Origin: Episyrphus balteatus
Taxonomy: Eukaryota; Arthropoda; Insecta; Diptera; Syrphidae
Length of the DNA stretch: 64,000 nt
Direction: 5' to 3'
Assembly: GCF_945859705.1 (NCBI RefSeq)
Contig: NC_079134.1
Coordinates: forward strand, 85,640,973-85,704,972
Below the pieces are notes generated by a model. It ran no database searches, had not been told where the DNA came from, and saw only the letters and a list, made by a program, of their open reading frames with translations. Of the stretch, positions 1 to 10,400 are shown in pieces. Position numbers and translations under genes: made by a program. Within the stretch, counting starts at the first letter, position 1. Each line of letters begins with the position of its first letter.

Positions 1-407
1 AATAAAGAGGATGGGATAGGAAAGGGTATGCATTTATTTTATTTTATTGCTGTCACGCGTTTATTTTTGAATGAATATTGTAGTTTCTCAGGTAGGTTTT
101 TTTTTTAAATAACAAAATAAATATTTGGCTTGGTACTGTTTTGTATATTAAATTTTCCTAGGGGTTGATTTAAATAATACACATACATATATACTAAAAA
201 TTTATCACATATTTAATTCAAAAAATAAATAATACATTTTATACATAAAAAAAAAATATAATATACAAAACAGTACCAAGCCAAATATTTATTTTGTTAT
301 TTAAAAAAAAACCTACCTGAGAAACCACAATATTCATTCAAAAATAAACGCGTGACAGCAATAAAATAAAATAAATGCATACCCTTTCCTATCCCATCCT
401 CTTTATT
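1..407. repeat. Long near-perfect inverted repeat (foldback), possibly cut by the window edge
   Basis: Bases 1-150 and 258-407 are reverse complements with almost no differences (one visible substitution, TAGTTTC versus TGGTTTC), around a spacer of about 107 nt. Outer ends read AATAAAGAGGATGGGATAGG. A partial third copy of the right arm lies near 661-770. There is no ORF. It is probably a non-autonomous foldback element whose left flank is outside the window. Confidence 0.85.
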
Positions 408-1081
408 GCACGACACACAAAAAAAAGCATCAAGCACCTAAAAATTCCAATCTTTCTCATTGACCTGTGATAAAAATAAGTTCAAACCCATTCATGGACC
501 AAACGCGTCATAAACATTTTACCATAATTTCAACCCCTAATAAAAAAATAAGCAAAAAGGATCCACAAACGAAATTATTATTTTCCTCAATAAAAAAAAA
601 ACTCTGGCCTGGCAATCACAATAATAAACTAGCATAATCCAGTAATCTACCACACACTTTAAACTACCTGTTTTCAGAAACCACAAAATTCATTCAAAAA
701 TAAACGCGCGACATCAATAAAATAAAATAAATGCATACCCTTTCATATCCCATCCAAACGCGTCATAAAAATTTAACCAAACTTTCAACCCCTAATAAAA
801 AAATAATCCTGAAAATATCCAAAAACGAAATTATTTTTTCCTCAATAAAAAAAACCCGATCCATTTAAACATAAATTAAATAACATTTCTAATCCATTGC
901 ACAAAACACTAGCCTGCAGTTTGCATTACTTCCTCATCATTAATAAGTCCCCAGAACAAATATATATCACACACCGTTTCACCAAAACCCATTCATAGAT
1001 GTAAGATGCACCTCAATAATTGTGTTAATATTTCAACCCTAATTAAACAAATGACCCAATACCAAAAATATATTTGTTTTA
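408..1081. other. AT-rich, repeat-derived, no gene seen
   Basis: Contains a degenerate copy of the foldback arm (about 661-770, with CATTCAAAAATAAACGCG and ATAAATGCATACCC) and scattered copies of CAACCCCTAATAAAAAAATA. No ORF, RNA gene or intact element was recognised. Confidence 0.5.
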
Positions 1082-1508
1082 GAGCCAATTTTTCAATCTT
1101 CTAATAAACAGTCAGTTAACTGTTCGACGAATAAAGTTATTAGGCTCATAAACAATCAGATAAAAACATTGAATTTTTCAATCAAGAATAATTTATTCTA
1201 CAGAATAACAAAAAAATTTGTCAAATTCAAAAATATTTAAAATTAAACGTCATTTTTATTCATGATTGTTTTTGTTTTCTTGTGTTCCACTGTATTTTTT
1301 TTCAAAATTATTTCAAAACAGCTTTGACAACTGACACAATATTTTTGTTGAGATTATTCCTTAGAATAATTTTTATTCGTCTCTGAAAGAAGCAGATAGT
1401 TTTATTCTTAGGAATAAGCTATATCTGCCTGTTGGAAAATTGATTTTTTCTCTATCCTTAGGAATAAGTACTAACTGACTGTTTAACTGAATATTGAAAA
1501 ATTGGCCC
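1082..1508. mobile_element. MITE with GAGCC/GGGCC termini and TTA target duplication
   Basis: Terminal inverted repeats (TIRs) pair GAGCCAATTTTTCAAT at the left with ATTGAAAAATTGGCCC at the right; AACAGTCAGTTAACTG pairs with AACTGACTGTTTAACTG further in. TTA flanks both sides (1079-1081 and 1509-1511). At 427 bp with no ORF it is non-autonomous. A 3-bp TWA duplication is usual for PIF/Harbinger elements. Confidence 0.7.
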
Positions 1509-1734
1509 TTAATATCCATTCCGATTCATTTTATGATAAAAATAGAAATATTTTTACCAAATAAAAAACCAAGAGAGAAAATCAAGAAAAATTATCTGTT
1601 CTATTTCTAAAAATATGCATGTGTTAAAATAATTCCATAAAGAACCAAACATCTTAAGCTATGGTGTTAAATAAAATATCTTCATATTTCATTATACTTT
1701 CCAAATAAAAATAAATGTAACCTCTCACCCATCA

Positions 1735-2086
1735 CAGCTCAGCTCACTTTACCTTAGCTCACCCAACAGCTCAGCTCAGCTCACCGACAGCTCAGCTCAA
1801 CCATCAGCTCAGCTCACTTTCAGCTCAGCTCACTTTCAGCTCAGCTCACTTTCAGCTCAGCTCACTTTCAGCTCAGCTCACTTTCAGCTCAGCTCACTTT
1901 CAGCTCAGCTCACTTTCAGCTCAGCTCACTTTCAGCTCAGCTCACTTTCAGCTCAGCTCACTTTCAGCTCAGCTCACTTTCAGCTCAGCTCAAATGAGCT
2001 GAGCTATGGTACCCAGCTCAAAAGTGAGCTAGCTCAAAATTTGAGCTGAGCTGTGAGCTGAGCTCACTTTTGAGCTTTGTAGCAAC
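1735..2086. repeat. AGCT-rich minisatellite, 16-bp unit
   Basis: Eleven perfect head-to-tail copies of CAGCTCAGCTCACTTT run from 1805 to 1980. Degenerate copies precede them from 1735. The same motif follows in reverse orientation (TGAGCTGAGCT) to about 2086, so the array can form hairpins. Its perfection in old AT-rich DNA points to recent slippage or unequal exchange. Confidence 0.9.
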
Positions 2087-2089
2087 CCT

Positions 2090-2715
2090 GATATTAAATC
2101 AATCCCTTGAAGTCTGTTTACTTTAAAAGTCTAAAAGTTACCAATTAATACGATTTTATGGAGTTTTAAAAACTTGCTTTTAACTAAAAAGTCAAAAATT
2201 TAGAAAAAGTGCCAATTTTTGAATAGGTACATTTAAGTTGTTTCTTGACAAATAAATTAAAAATTGCATATTATCAAAGGATTTTACCTCTACTTTATTT
2301 CGTTTGTACAAAGTTTGGACGTACCGGCTACATATACAAAATGCCCCTTGATTTAGTAAAAAAAAATAAAATCGTCAATTTTTTAACTTTTTTTCTTTTA
2401 TTTTAGGTTAGAATTTTAGTCAAAAATAATTTTTAAAATTTTTTAACCATCTTAACTTGACAGAAAATTTAATTTGATAGGAAAAGTGTCTTTGAACCAT
2501 TTCAAAGTTAGGCTTGTAGTTCGAGTTAAATCAAAAAAAAAAAAAAAAACTGAAAACCGACCAGTGTTGCCGTTTTCTCAGAAATGCACCAATGGATTTA
2601 GTAGCACTTTTGACTGGAGTATTCTTTTATTCCAAGGAATCATAATCAGCAATAAAAACTCTTGAACAAATTTGTTCTATTTTTGCTCTGAAGCTCCGGT
2701 CTATTAAATAGACTA
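2090..2715 (+). repeat. Dispersed repeat family R1, copy 1
   Basis: About 620 bp also present at 62205-62815 (same strand) and, reversed, at 47980-48600 and 52882-53500. Shared landmarks are CAATCCCTTGAAGT, CTCTACTTTATTTC, GTACAAAGTTTGGACGTACC, CGACCAGTGTTGCCGTTTTC and the terminal palindrome GGTCTATTAAATAGACT. Short open frames inside differ between copies and are not conserved. Class unknown. Confidence 0.8.
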
Positions 2716-3396
2716 ATAATAATAGAAATAAATGTATTCTCAAAAAAAAAAAAAAAATAAGCTGGTGGTTTGAAAGTTTAACAATATCTAACAATAAATC
2801 GTTCCTAATTGATTTGTAAAAAAACCCAACAATTTCTAACAATGACACATCAACAATATTTTTTGACATAACAACCATTGTTGACGATTGTTAGAAAAAG
2901 AACGCACCTCAAGGTCGCCTCTATATCAACATCATAAACGCACTGGACTAAACCGTAATAGGGGCCTATAAATTTAAACTCATTTGAAGAAAAAAAAAAT
3001 TGCTTCAAGATCGACGAAATTTAACAATTTCAAAAGAAATGAAAATATCCGAAAATTAAATCAAATCTTTAAAAGGAATTTAACATTATATCGAATATCA
3101 AAAAGAAATAACTGAAATAATTGAATCGTTTATGAAACAAAGAGTTGTACATACTTTATTTACAATATTGTTTTATGTATATATATAATCCAAGTAAATA
3201 AGGATTAAACCTAGGAAAAAAACTTACTTTGTTTGCATATTCTATAACTTAGCTCAAAAGAAAATCTAGAAAATCAAGTGATCACATAGTTGCTCGCATA
3301 AGATCCAACTGGTGGTGCAAGGTTATAATAAAAAATGAACGGAAAAAATAAGTTTGGCATATTTTTAACATTAGCGTTTTGTCTAATATGTTATAA
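2716..3396. other. AT-rich, no feature recognised
   Basis: Between repeat R1 and the first GGCCGTGTG MITE. Only short open frames, no codon signal, no inverted repeat of note. Confidence 0.5.
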
Positions 3397-3643
3397 GGCC
3401 GTGTGTGAATTGCGTTAAGTAGTTAACACCGTCTAAAGTTTTTGACACTATTGAGGTGTCACTATTTTTTTGCGGATGGTTTTGTTTTGTTTTTTTTTTT
3501 TTATTAAAAAGGAGTATCATGGCAGAAAAGAGGCAGAGAAAATTATTAAACAAAAAGCCATACAGCTGAAATTTTTTTATTCAGCCCAATAGTGTCAAAA
3601 ATTTTACACGGTGTTAACTATTTAACGCAATTCACACACGGCC
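3397..3643. mobile_element. MITE, GGCCGTGTG family, copy 1, TAA duplication
   Basis: TIR GGCCGTGTGTGAATTGCGTT at the left is matched by its reverse complement ending at 3643. TAA flanks both sides (3394-3396, 3644-3646). 247 bp, no ORF. Second-tier repeats AACACCGT and GACACTATTGAGGTG lie just inside the ends. The 3-bp TWA duplication suggests a PIF/Harbinger-type transposase acting in trans. Confidence 0.85.
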
Positions 3644-3784
3644 TAAGTATAACAGTTAAGTTATCACCAAAAACTATTTATAGTATGTGATGGAACATTG
3701 ATTTAATATGGTATGAATACGAAAACTTACATAATTTATAAAAATATATGGTAAAATAGTACTTTTTATGGGGATTGTTAATAA

Positions 3785-4093
3785 GGCCGTGTGTGAATTG
3801 CGTTAAATAGTTAACACCGTTTAAAATTTTTCACATTATTGAGGTGAATAAAAAATTTTCAGCTGTTAGAAATTTAATAGGCTCTGGGACTTGGTTAAAT
3901 TTAGGTTATATTTTTTTCAGCTGTATGGATTATTGTTTAAAATTTTGTCTGCCTTTTTTCTGCCATGATACTACTTAAAAAAAAAAAAAACTAAACAAAA
4001 CCATCTGCAAAAAAATGTAGCTCAAATTTAACCAGGTCCCAGAGCCCAATAAATTTTTAACAGCTGAAAATTTTTTATTCACCTCAATAGTGT
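3785..4093. mobile_element. MITE, GGCCGTGTG family, copy 2, right end lost
   Basis: Left end intact after TAA (3782-3784). The right side stops at CACCTCAATAGTGTT, about 50 bp short of the expected terminus. It lies in the 3' flank of DCAF1 and carries the first minus-strand AATAAA after that gene's stop. Confidence 0.75.
4074..4079 (-). terminator. Candidate DCAF1 polyadenylation signal inside a MITE
   Basis: AATAAA read on the minus strand, about 164 nt after the DCAF1 stop and the first such hexamer downstream. It lies in the conserved GAGGTGAATAAAAAATTTTC motif of the GGCCGTGTG MITE copy at 3785-4093. Use as a cleavage signal is inferred from position only. Confidence 0.4.
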
Positions 4094-4242
4094 TAGGTCT
4101 TAAAATCAAGATTTTGCAGACACTTGATTTTCTAGTCATAAGAAGGAAGTTATGGAATATCCAAACAAAGTTCTTTACAAGACTTTTGACCTGTTAGCAT
4201 TAATTCCGAAGTTAACCATTCTTTTTGCCAAATATGATTCTA

Positions 4243-4427
4243 CTAAAAATTTAACTCAACTTCAAACATATCAGTGCTAGATTCGGATGAGCTATCATCG
4301 CCATTCTCTGCATTTCCTACATCATCACTGTCTCCATTGTTTTGTTCATCGTCCGAAGACGATGAATCAACATCAATCCACTGATCGTCATCGCCGTCAT
4401 CACCTCTCAAATCAGGAATTTCAAATA
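4243..4427 (-). CDS. mahj: DCAF1 last exon, acidic C-terminus and stop
   Basis: 185 nt after acceptor AATTTTTAG (4428-4429), ending with TAG at 4245-4243. It encodes VFEIPDLRGDDGDDDQWID and a Ser/Asp/Glu-rich end that finishes ...MFEVELNF. The low-complexity acidic composition matches the tail of DCAF1. The first AATAAA on this strand after the stop is at 4079-4074, inside a MITE. Confidence 0.9.
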
Positions 4428-7400
4428 CTAAAAATTGAAATTTTGAGTATAATGCAAAGATGAATTCATTTTTAAATTGAGACGTACCACGAGCTGATTC
4501 GCTATCTGACCCTTCATCCGATTCTGGTTCTTCATCTTCTTCCTGAAATCATTAGTTTAATTAGCTAAGTATATTAAAGTTATTCTTCTGGTACAATTAA
4601 CCTCTTCTTGCTGCTCGTTTTTTTTCATTCCAACAGCATACAATTTTACAAAAGTTTCTTGTTTTGAATCATAAGCCGGCTGATTCTCTACTAAAGCAAT
4701 AATGCTTCCATTGCAATTAACGCTCAGATCATATATATGTTTTTTAACATCTACTGTAGTGATGCTTGAATAATCATAGCTGTCCAGGACTTTAAAACTT
4801 GTATCATAATTTGTGGTATCGTCAAAATCGACCCGATTGTCTATATCTAAACTGATGCCGTAAAGAACATTCATCGGTGAAAATTTTATAAGGCATTGGT
4901 CTAATACAGGAACAGTTTGCAATAAATGAAAAGTCCTCAAATCCCACACTTCTGTGTTGGAAATAATCTAAAAAAAATGTATAATTAATAGAAAATATTT
5001 TTTTTTTTTTTAATTTACTTACTTCAAGACCATTGGGGTGAAATGTTCCAGATAGCGTTTGATTTAGTTTGTCAAATTTGTGTATTTCTCTGCCTGATCT
5101 TACGTCCCAAAGTACACCATCTAAAAAGTAAGCCCAAACAAATTTAATTTATTTGTTCCATTTTTTTGATTTTGAAAAAAAAGAAACATTTCTTCAAACA
5201 TTGAGTGTATTTAGAATTTTAGACATTTTGGGTACGAATCAAAGTACAAATTGATTAATATTTTGAAATAGGGGTTTTTTGTTTTACTTGTATACATAAA
5301 AGTATTACATAAAACAACTATTTCAGAGGGTTTTCTGAAAAAAAAAAAATACAATTTGTTTTACTTTTACCTAAACCTTCCCGTTTATTTATTATAAGCG
5401 TACAAACGAATATTTTAGATGTTATTAAAGATTCAACGACGAGGCACGGCGCGGTGCCTTTGGGCACCATCTACGCTTAAAAATTTTTTTAATGTGTGCG
5501 TTCTACCTCTTTTTATAGTTCCATATTTTACTACACGCAGCTGATGGCTCGTGGCCATTGGAATTAGAGAAGGGAAATGTTTAAATGAAAAGAAATAGTT
5601 AATTTCAGACACTTTTTTGTAGTTTTGTGCCTTGAACTGAGTTAATTTTTTGAATGTTCCAATTGTTTTTAGGATATGAGAATCGCGCAATTTTTGGGCT
5701 TTGTTACAGTAAAATTTACTGCAGCAAAAGCCCTTATTGAAATGGTTCTTAAATTCGAATTCGGGCTATGTTGTTTTGGTCATAGTCAAACTTTCGATGT
5801 TTGTATTCCTCTCCATCCCAACCATTCTAATTTTTCGACCTCATTCGAGTCCGTTGTCCTCAGAGGTTTGAGAATTGCCCGGAAATGCCAACAAAGTATG
5901 GATAGTGCTGAGCAAGCGGGCAGGGGTGGAAACGGCTAAGGTGATAGTTGTTTGTCACCTTTTTGATTGTCACTTTTGACCATCACCTATTCTTTGCTCT
6001 GAGTAAAGTGCCCAATTTTTTTTTTATTTCTTAATAAATATTAAATATTTTATAATTTTTCTCCACAAGAACTAAAATTTTCGCATTATTTTTTAATATA
6101 ATGAGGTTCGGCGTTGAGGATTGTAATAAAAATAGAAAGTGAAAGTGACACATAAATAGCTGTCACCCACAATCCATAAAAAAAAGGTGATCGTCACTTT
6201 GATAATCACCTTACGTGGAGCAAAAGAACTTATTGTGGTGATCAACAATCAACAATCACTTTAGCCGATTCCACCCCAGGATAGAGACTCCCAGGAGCGT
6301 TTCATACGTTGAAATGCAGAAGAATTAAAGAAGGAACTCACTCGACAAGAGCAAGAAACACAAACACACACAACACAACGTCTGATCATTTTATTGACGG
6401 CCAATTTCTTCACAAAAGTCCGCCATTTTTTCCGCCATTTTGAAAAAAAGGATAAAATTGGTTTTTTTTGACAATAACTCCGTCGAGATACAAGAAGCTT
6501 TTTTGTAGCTTTTACCACGTTCTACAATTCATGCATACACATTTTTTGCGTATCATGAACTGTTTTCGAGATATCGATAAAAAAAGTCAAACATTTAGGA
6601 CATGTCATTTGTTTTTTGACATCTATTTTTTTGGTGATGAATATTGAAAAAATTATAAACATAATATTTGTAGACCCTGTTCAGACCTACAATTTCGTAT
6701 TTTTATTTTATTTTTTTTGGGCAAAAATTACGACCTCCAGCCGGCCGCAAAGTCGTTTAGTCTGCGCCCACCGCCAAAGCAAGCCGCTCGCTCGTTCGTT
6801 TGTAAAAAAAAAAACAATCATTCATGTTTTTTTAAATGTTTATATTATTACATCAGTAACACTATGTAATTATTTATTTAACTAATAATGAGAAGTAATT
6901 GGTAATGGTTTTTTTTAACCCAAATTTTGTAAATACCTACAGTATTGATAGACCAGGGTCGATAATTTTTGAAAACAAAAAAAAAACATAGTAGAATGAA
7001 ACCCATTGGAAAAGGAGGTGAATATGATGAAAATTAAAGGAAAAATAAATTACGGGCGAGCCGAGTTCGGGAAGTGGGTGGGTTGAGTTTTTAATAGTAA
7101 AAAATGGTATATCTCGATTTCCGGCAAAACTACAAATCCTATAGAAAAAAATTGTATGGCAAAGTTGTAGGTAATAAAAAGATCTACAGATTTCATGTAA
7201 CATTGACTAATCTTACGTTTTTTGAGTAATTAAAGTGTAAATTTGAATAAATAGGCCAAAATTGTAAACAATGATAAAATTTTTTTTTTGAATTCAAGCT
7301 TTTTTCATTTTTTGAATTTTACTAGAACATGTTCTATAGTATACTAATGTAAAATTATTTTACACCATCAGAAAAAAGACATTTTAAGGAACGAAATGCC

Positions 7401-10400
7401 CACCGACTTTTTGAAAAAAGCTGATAATTTGACACGTGAATTTTCGATTGAAAATTAGGGTGTTTTTTTGGTATAAAGTCAAAATAAGGTGAACAAATTA
7501 ATATTTTAAATCAAATAAATTACAGTGTATTTGGGACATTATAAGGTAAGTTCACCAAATTTCGTAGAAAAATTTTTGTTTTTGAAAAAGATAAAAATAA
7601 AAAACCAAAAACTCGGTTTTTTGAATTTTTCACATAAATTTTGAGGTTATGTGAAAAAATTGTTGATACAAAAGCTGTAGATCTTTTTATTACCTACAAC
7701 TTTGCCATACAATTTTTTTCTATATGATTTGTAGTTTTGCCGGAAATCGAGATATACCATTTTTTACCATTCAAAACTCAACCCACCCACTTCCCGAACT
7801 CGGCTCGCCCGTAATTTATTTTTCCTTTCATTCTTATCATATCCCCCTCCTCTTCCAATGGGTTTCATTATACTATGATTTTTTTGTACTTTTTAATGTT
7901 TGGCATCGGCACTGGTCTATGAGTATATCGGCTTTTTGTATTGAGTGTGCATTTTGCATGCAAACGATAGAACTTTAAAGAGTTTTCAACAAGAACTCAG
8001 TTATTTTACATCGTATAACTACCAAATTTGGTATACAATATTGAAACAGTTTTATTTTCACTAAACAGAGTCAATTTGTGGAATATTTTAGTCAAAAACA
8101 ATTATTTAGTCAAAAGTTTACATAAATATTCGTTTTAAGCTGGGCAAAAAAAAAATGCAAATGTGTAAAAAACAATAAAAAATAATGATTTATTCATATT
8201 TTTTGTTTAGATTTTTGATTTTTTAGGTTCATTTTTTGTTAATTAAAACTAATATTTAGTTGGGAACACTTTTTTATAAACAAGGGCGCAAAAAGATCAT
8301 ATCCGTGTAATCGAAAAGTTATAGAAATAATTCGAAATTATTTTTGATTTTATTTTTAAAACAAGTTTGTGATATAAAATATAGGAAGTTTTTGATTATA
8401 TACACTAGCCCAAAAAATTAAGGGAACAAAAAAATAACGTGATTTTTTTAGTGATTTTCGATAGGCTGTATCTCAGTAATTCTTCTATTCTTCTAGTTTT
8501 AGGATTAAATGTTAAAATATTTTCTTTCTAACGAACGGTAAAATAGCTAAATCGTTGGAACTGTTAAAAAACAAAAATTTTCCAATTTTTGTTTGTTTTT
8601 ACTTTTCCCTTAAGAAAGTGGGAACATTTTTTCTGATTAAATGATTATTATTTTTAGGAAGGCTATTTATTTGGCTTTAAGATTCATTTTGTTTCAAACT
8701 TCTACGATTTTTTTTAACTGCAATATCAGTCATCAAACCAAAAACCATACTTTTGACTTTGACTATCAATATCTCAACAACGGATCACTGTACAGAATAT
8801 TCATGGACACATCCACAACCCACAACTAAAAATTCCCTGGTTGTTCTTACCTATATGTCTCCTATACACAGATACATTTTCAGCTTTTATAAAATAACGG
8901 AGGCCTGGCCGTCGTGGGCTCTTGCTTTATAAGAAGAATTCTCGAAAAAGGTTGTTGAAATTAATAAAAAATGTATATGAAAATATCCAGATATTCTTTG
9001 TCTATTATACAACCCTATTCTGCTATTCGATTCAGGTGAATCGAAAGATTTCCTTGCTTTGTCACGTCAAATTGGCTTTGAAAAACCTCTTTCTTTCGAA
9101 AACAAAGCGTTGCTTCCTTCTATTTTAGAAAAAAAAATGCTCAAGTTTAATTTTAACCCACATTTAAACGCTTCTTATTTTAGACTCTCACGTGAATCGA
9201 ATAGCAGAATAGGGCCGATATATTGAAGAAACATTTTGAGAATGTGTGATAAAATGCGCCCTTTTTACATTATCAAAACGATTTTTCAGCCTATTTGCTG
9301 CATTTTAAAATATAGATATTGCTTTATCTTACCTGACAAAATTAACTCATCTGTTGGACAAAATGTAGCTCGGTTTTTAGTATACTGATTAGCTATTGTT
9401 GGTGTAAAAGTTGATATTTTATTTCCTGTTGTGAGATCATAAACAATCGCTGACTGCAATTTAAAAAAAAGTATTAAAATGTTTTCAAGTCTCCAATTCA
9501 GATTGACCTACATAAGTTTGTGTTCCCAATATTTTATCTTGATTAACATTGCTAAATTCACAATAAAATTCATCGTGAAATTGCAGTGAGCTGACGAAAT
9601 CATTTCTTTCTATGTTCCATAGATGAGATCTCCATGAGCAAGATGTTAAAACAAGATTACCTTTTCTATTTGATTGTATACTATCAATAAGATAACTGTG
9701 GCACGAAGAAGAGAACAATTCCGTGCCTTCGTTCAACGTGAATGCCTTTGCTTCGCCTTGTTGCGTACCCACAATTATTAGATTGTTTGTTGGAAGAATG
9801 TTGCAGCAGGTAAACTGAATGTCATTGTAATCATTCGCTCTTATCGTGCGCCATGAATTAAAATTCGAATGAACATAACGTCGATCTAGTCGAGTTGTAT
9901 TGAAGCCTGCTTGCGATCTGAACCAACGAGATGTCAAATTAAGATTAGGTCCAAATGCTTTGTTCGGCTGAGGATCTGGGCATTTGTGTGGAGTAAAAAG
10001 ATCAAATTGTGGGCAAGTAGTCATTGGGTTGTTACACAATGCATGCTGATTTGTCAAATACTCCGTCACAATTGTAGCGATTGTAATAGTAGGTGCAACT
10101 GGCTCGTCGGTGGTTGTTGTCTCTGGAACTGATGAAATTTGTTTTTGTAACGACCTCGCTGATGTGGATGATGAACTGGCGTTATTACTGCAAGACGGTC
10201 CTGAAGTGTTAACTGCGGTTTGATTTGATTTCTTAACTAATTTTATCGGGGTATTTGATTCTACGATACTGCCATTTAAATTTGTATCATTTGCCACTTC
10301 TGCTCCAGCAACTCCATTCATGGCTGTATTAACATCCTGCATTCGACTTCGTAACCGATTACGGGCTGTTATATTTGTTGGCAAAACCTTATAATCAAAC

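Larger units (their letters stand above)
5121..9332 (-). other. 4.2-kb DCAF1 intron filled with inverted-repeat elements
   Basis: This intron lies between two well-supported DCAF1 exons, while all other introns of the gene seen here are 55-60 nt. It holds an inverted-repeat element at 5923-6277, a foldback at 6948-7920 and a small MITE at 9013-9214. The open frames inside it are short and unlike any known protein, and the rest is AT-rich. Element insertion is the likely cause of its size. Its ends are a GTAAGA donor and a TTTTTAG acceptor. Confidence 0.85.

Noticed and set aside
1805..1980. CRISPR-like array
   Set aside because: Units are contiguous with no variable spacers, and the DNA is eukaryotic; it is a minisatellite.
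7724..7978. Open frame mirrored by one at 6937-7203 as paired genes
   Set aside because: They are the two arms of one foldback element read in opposite directions.
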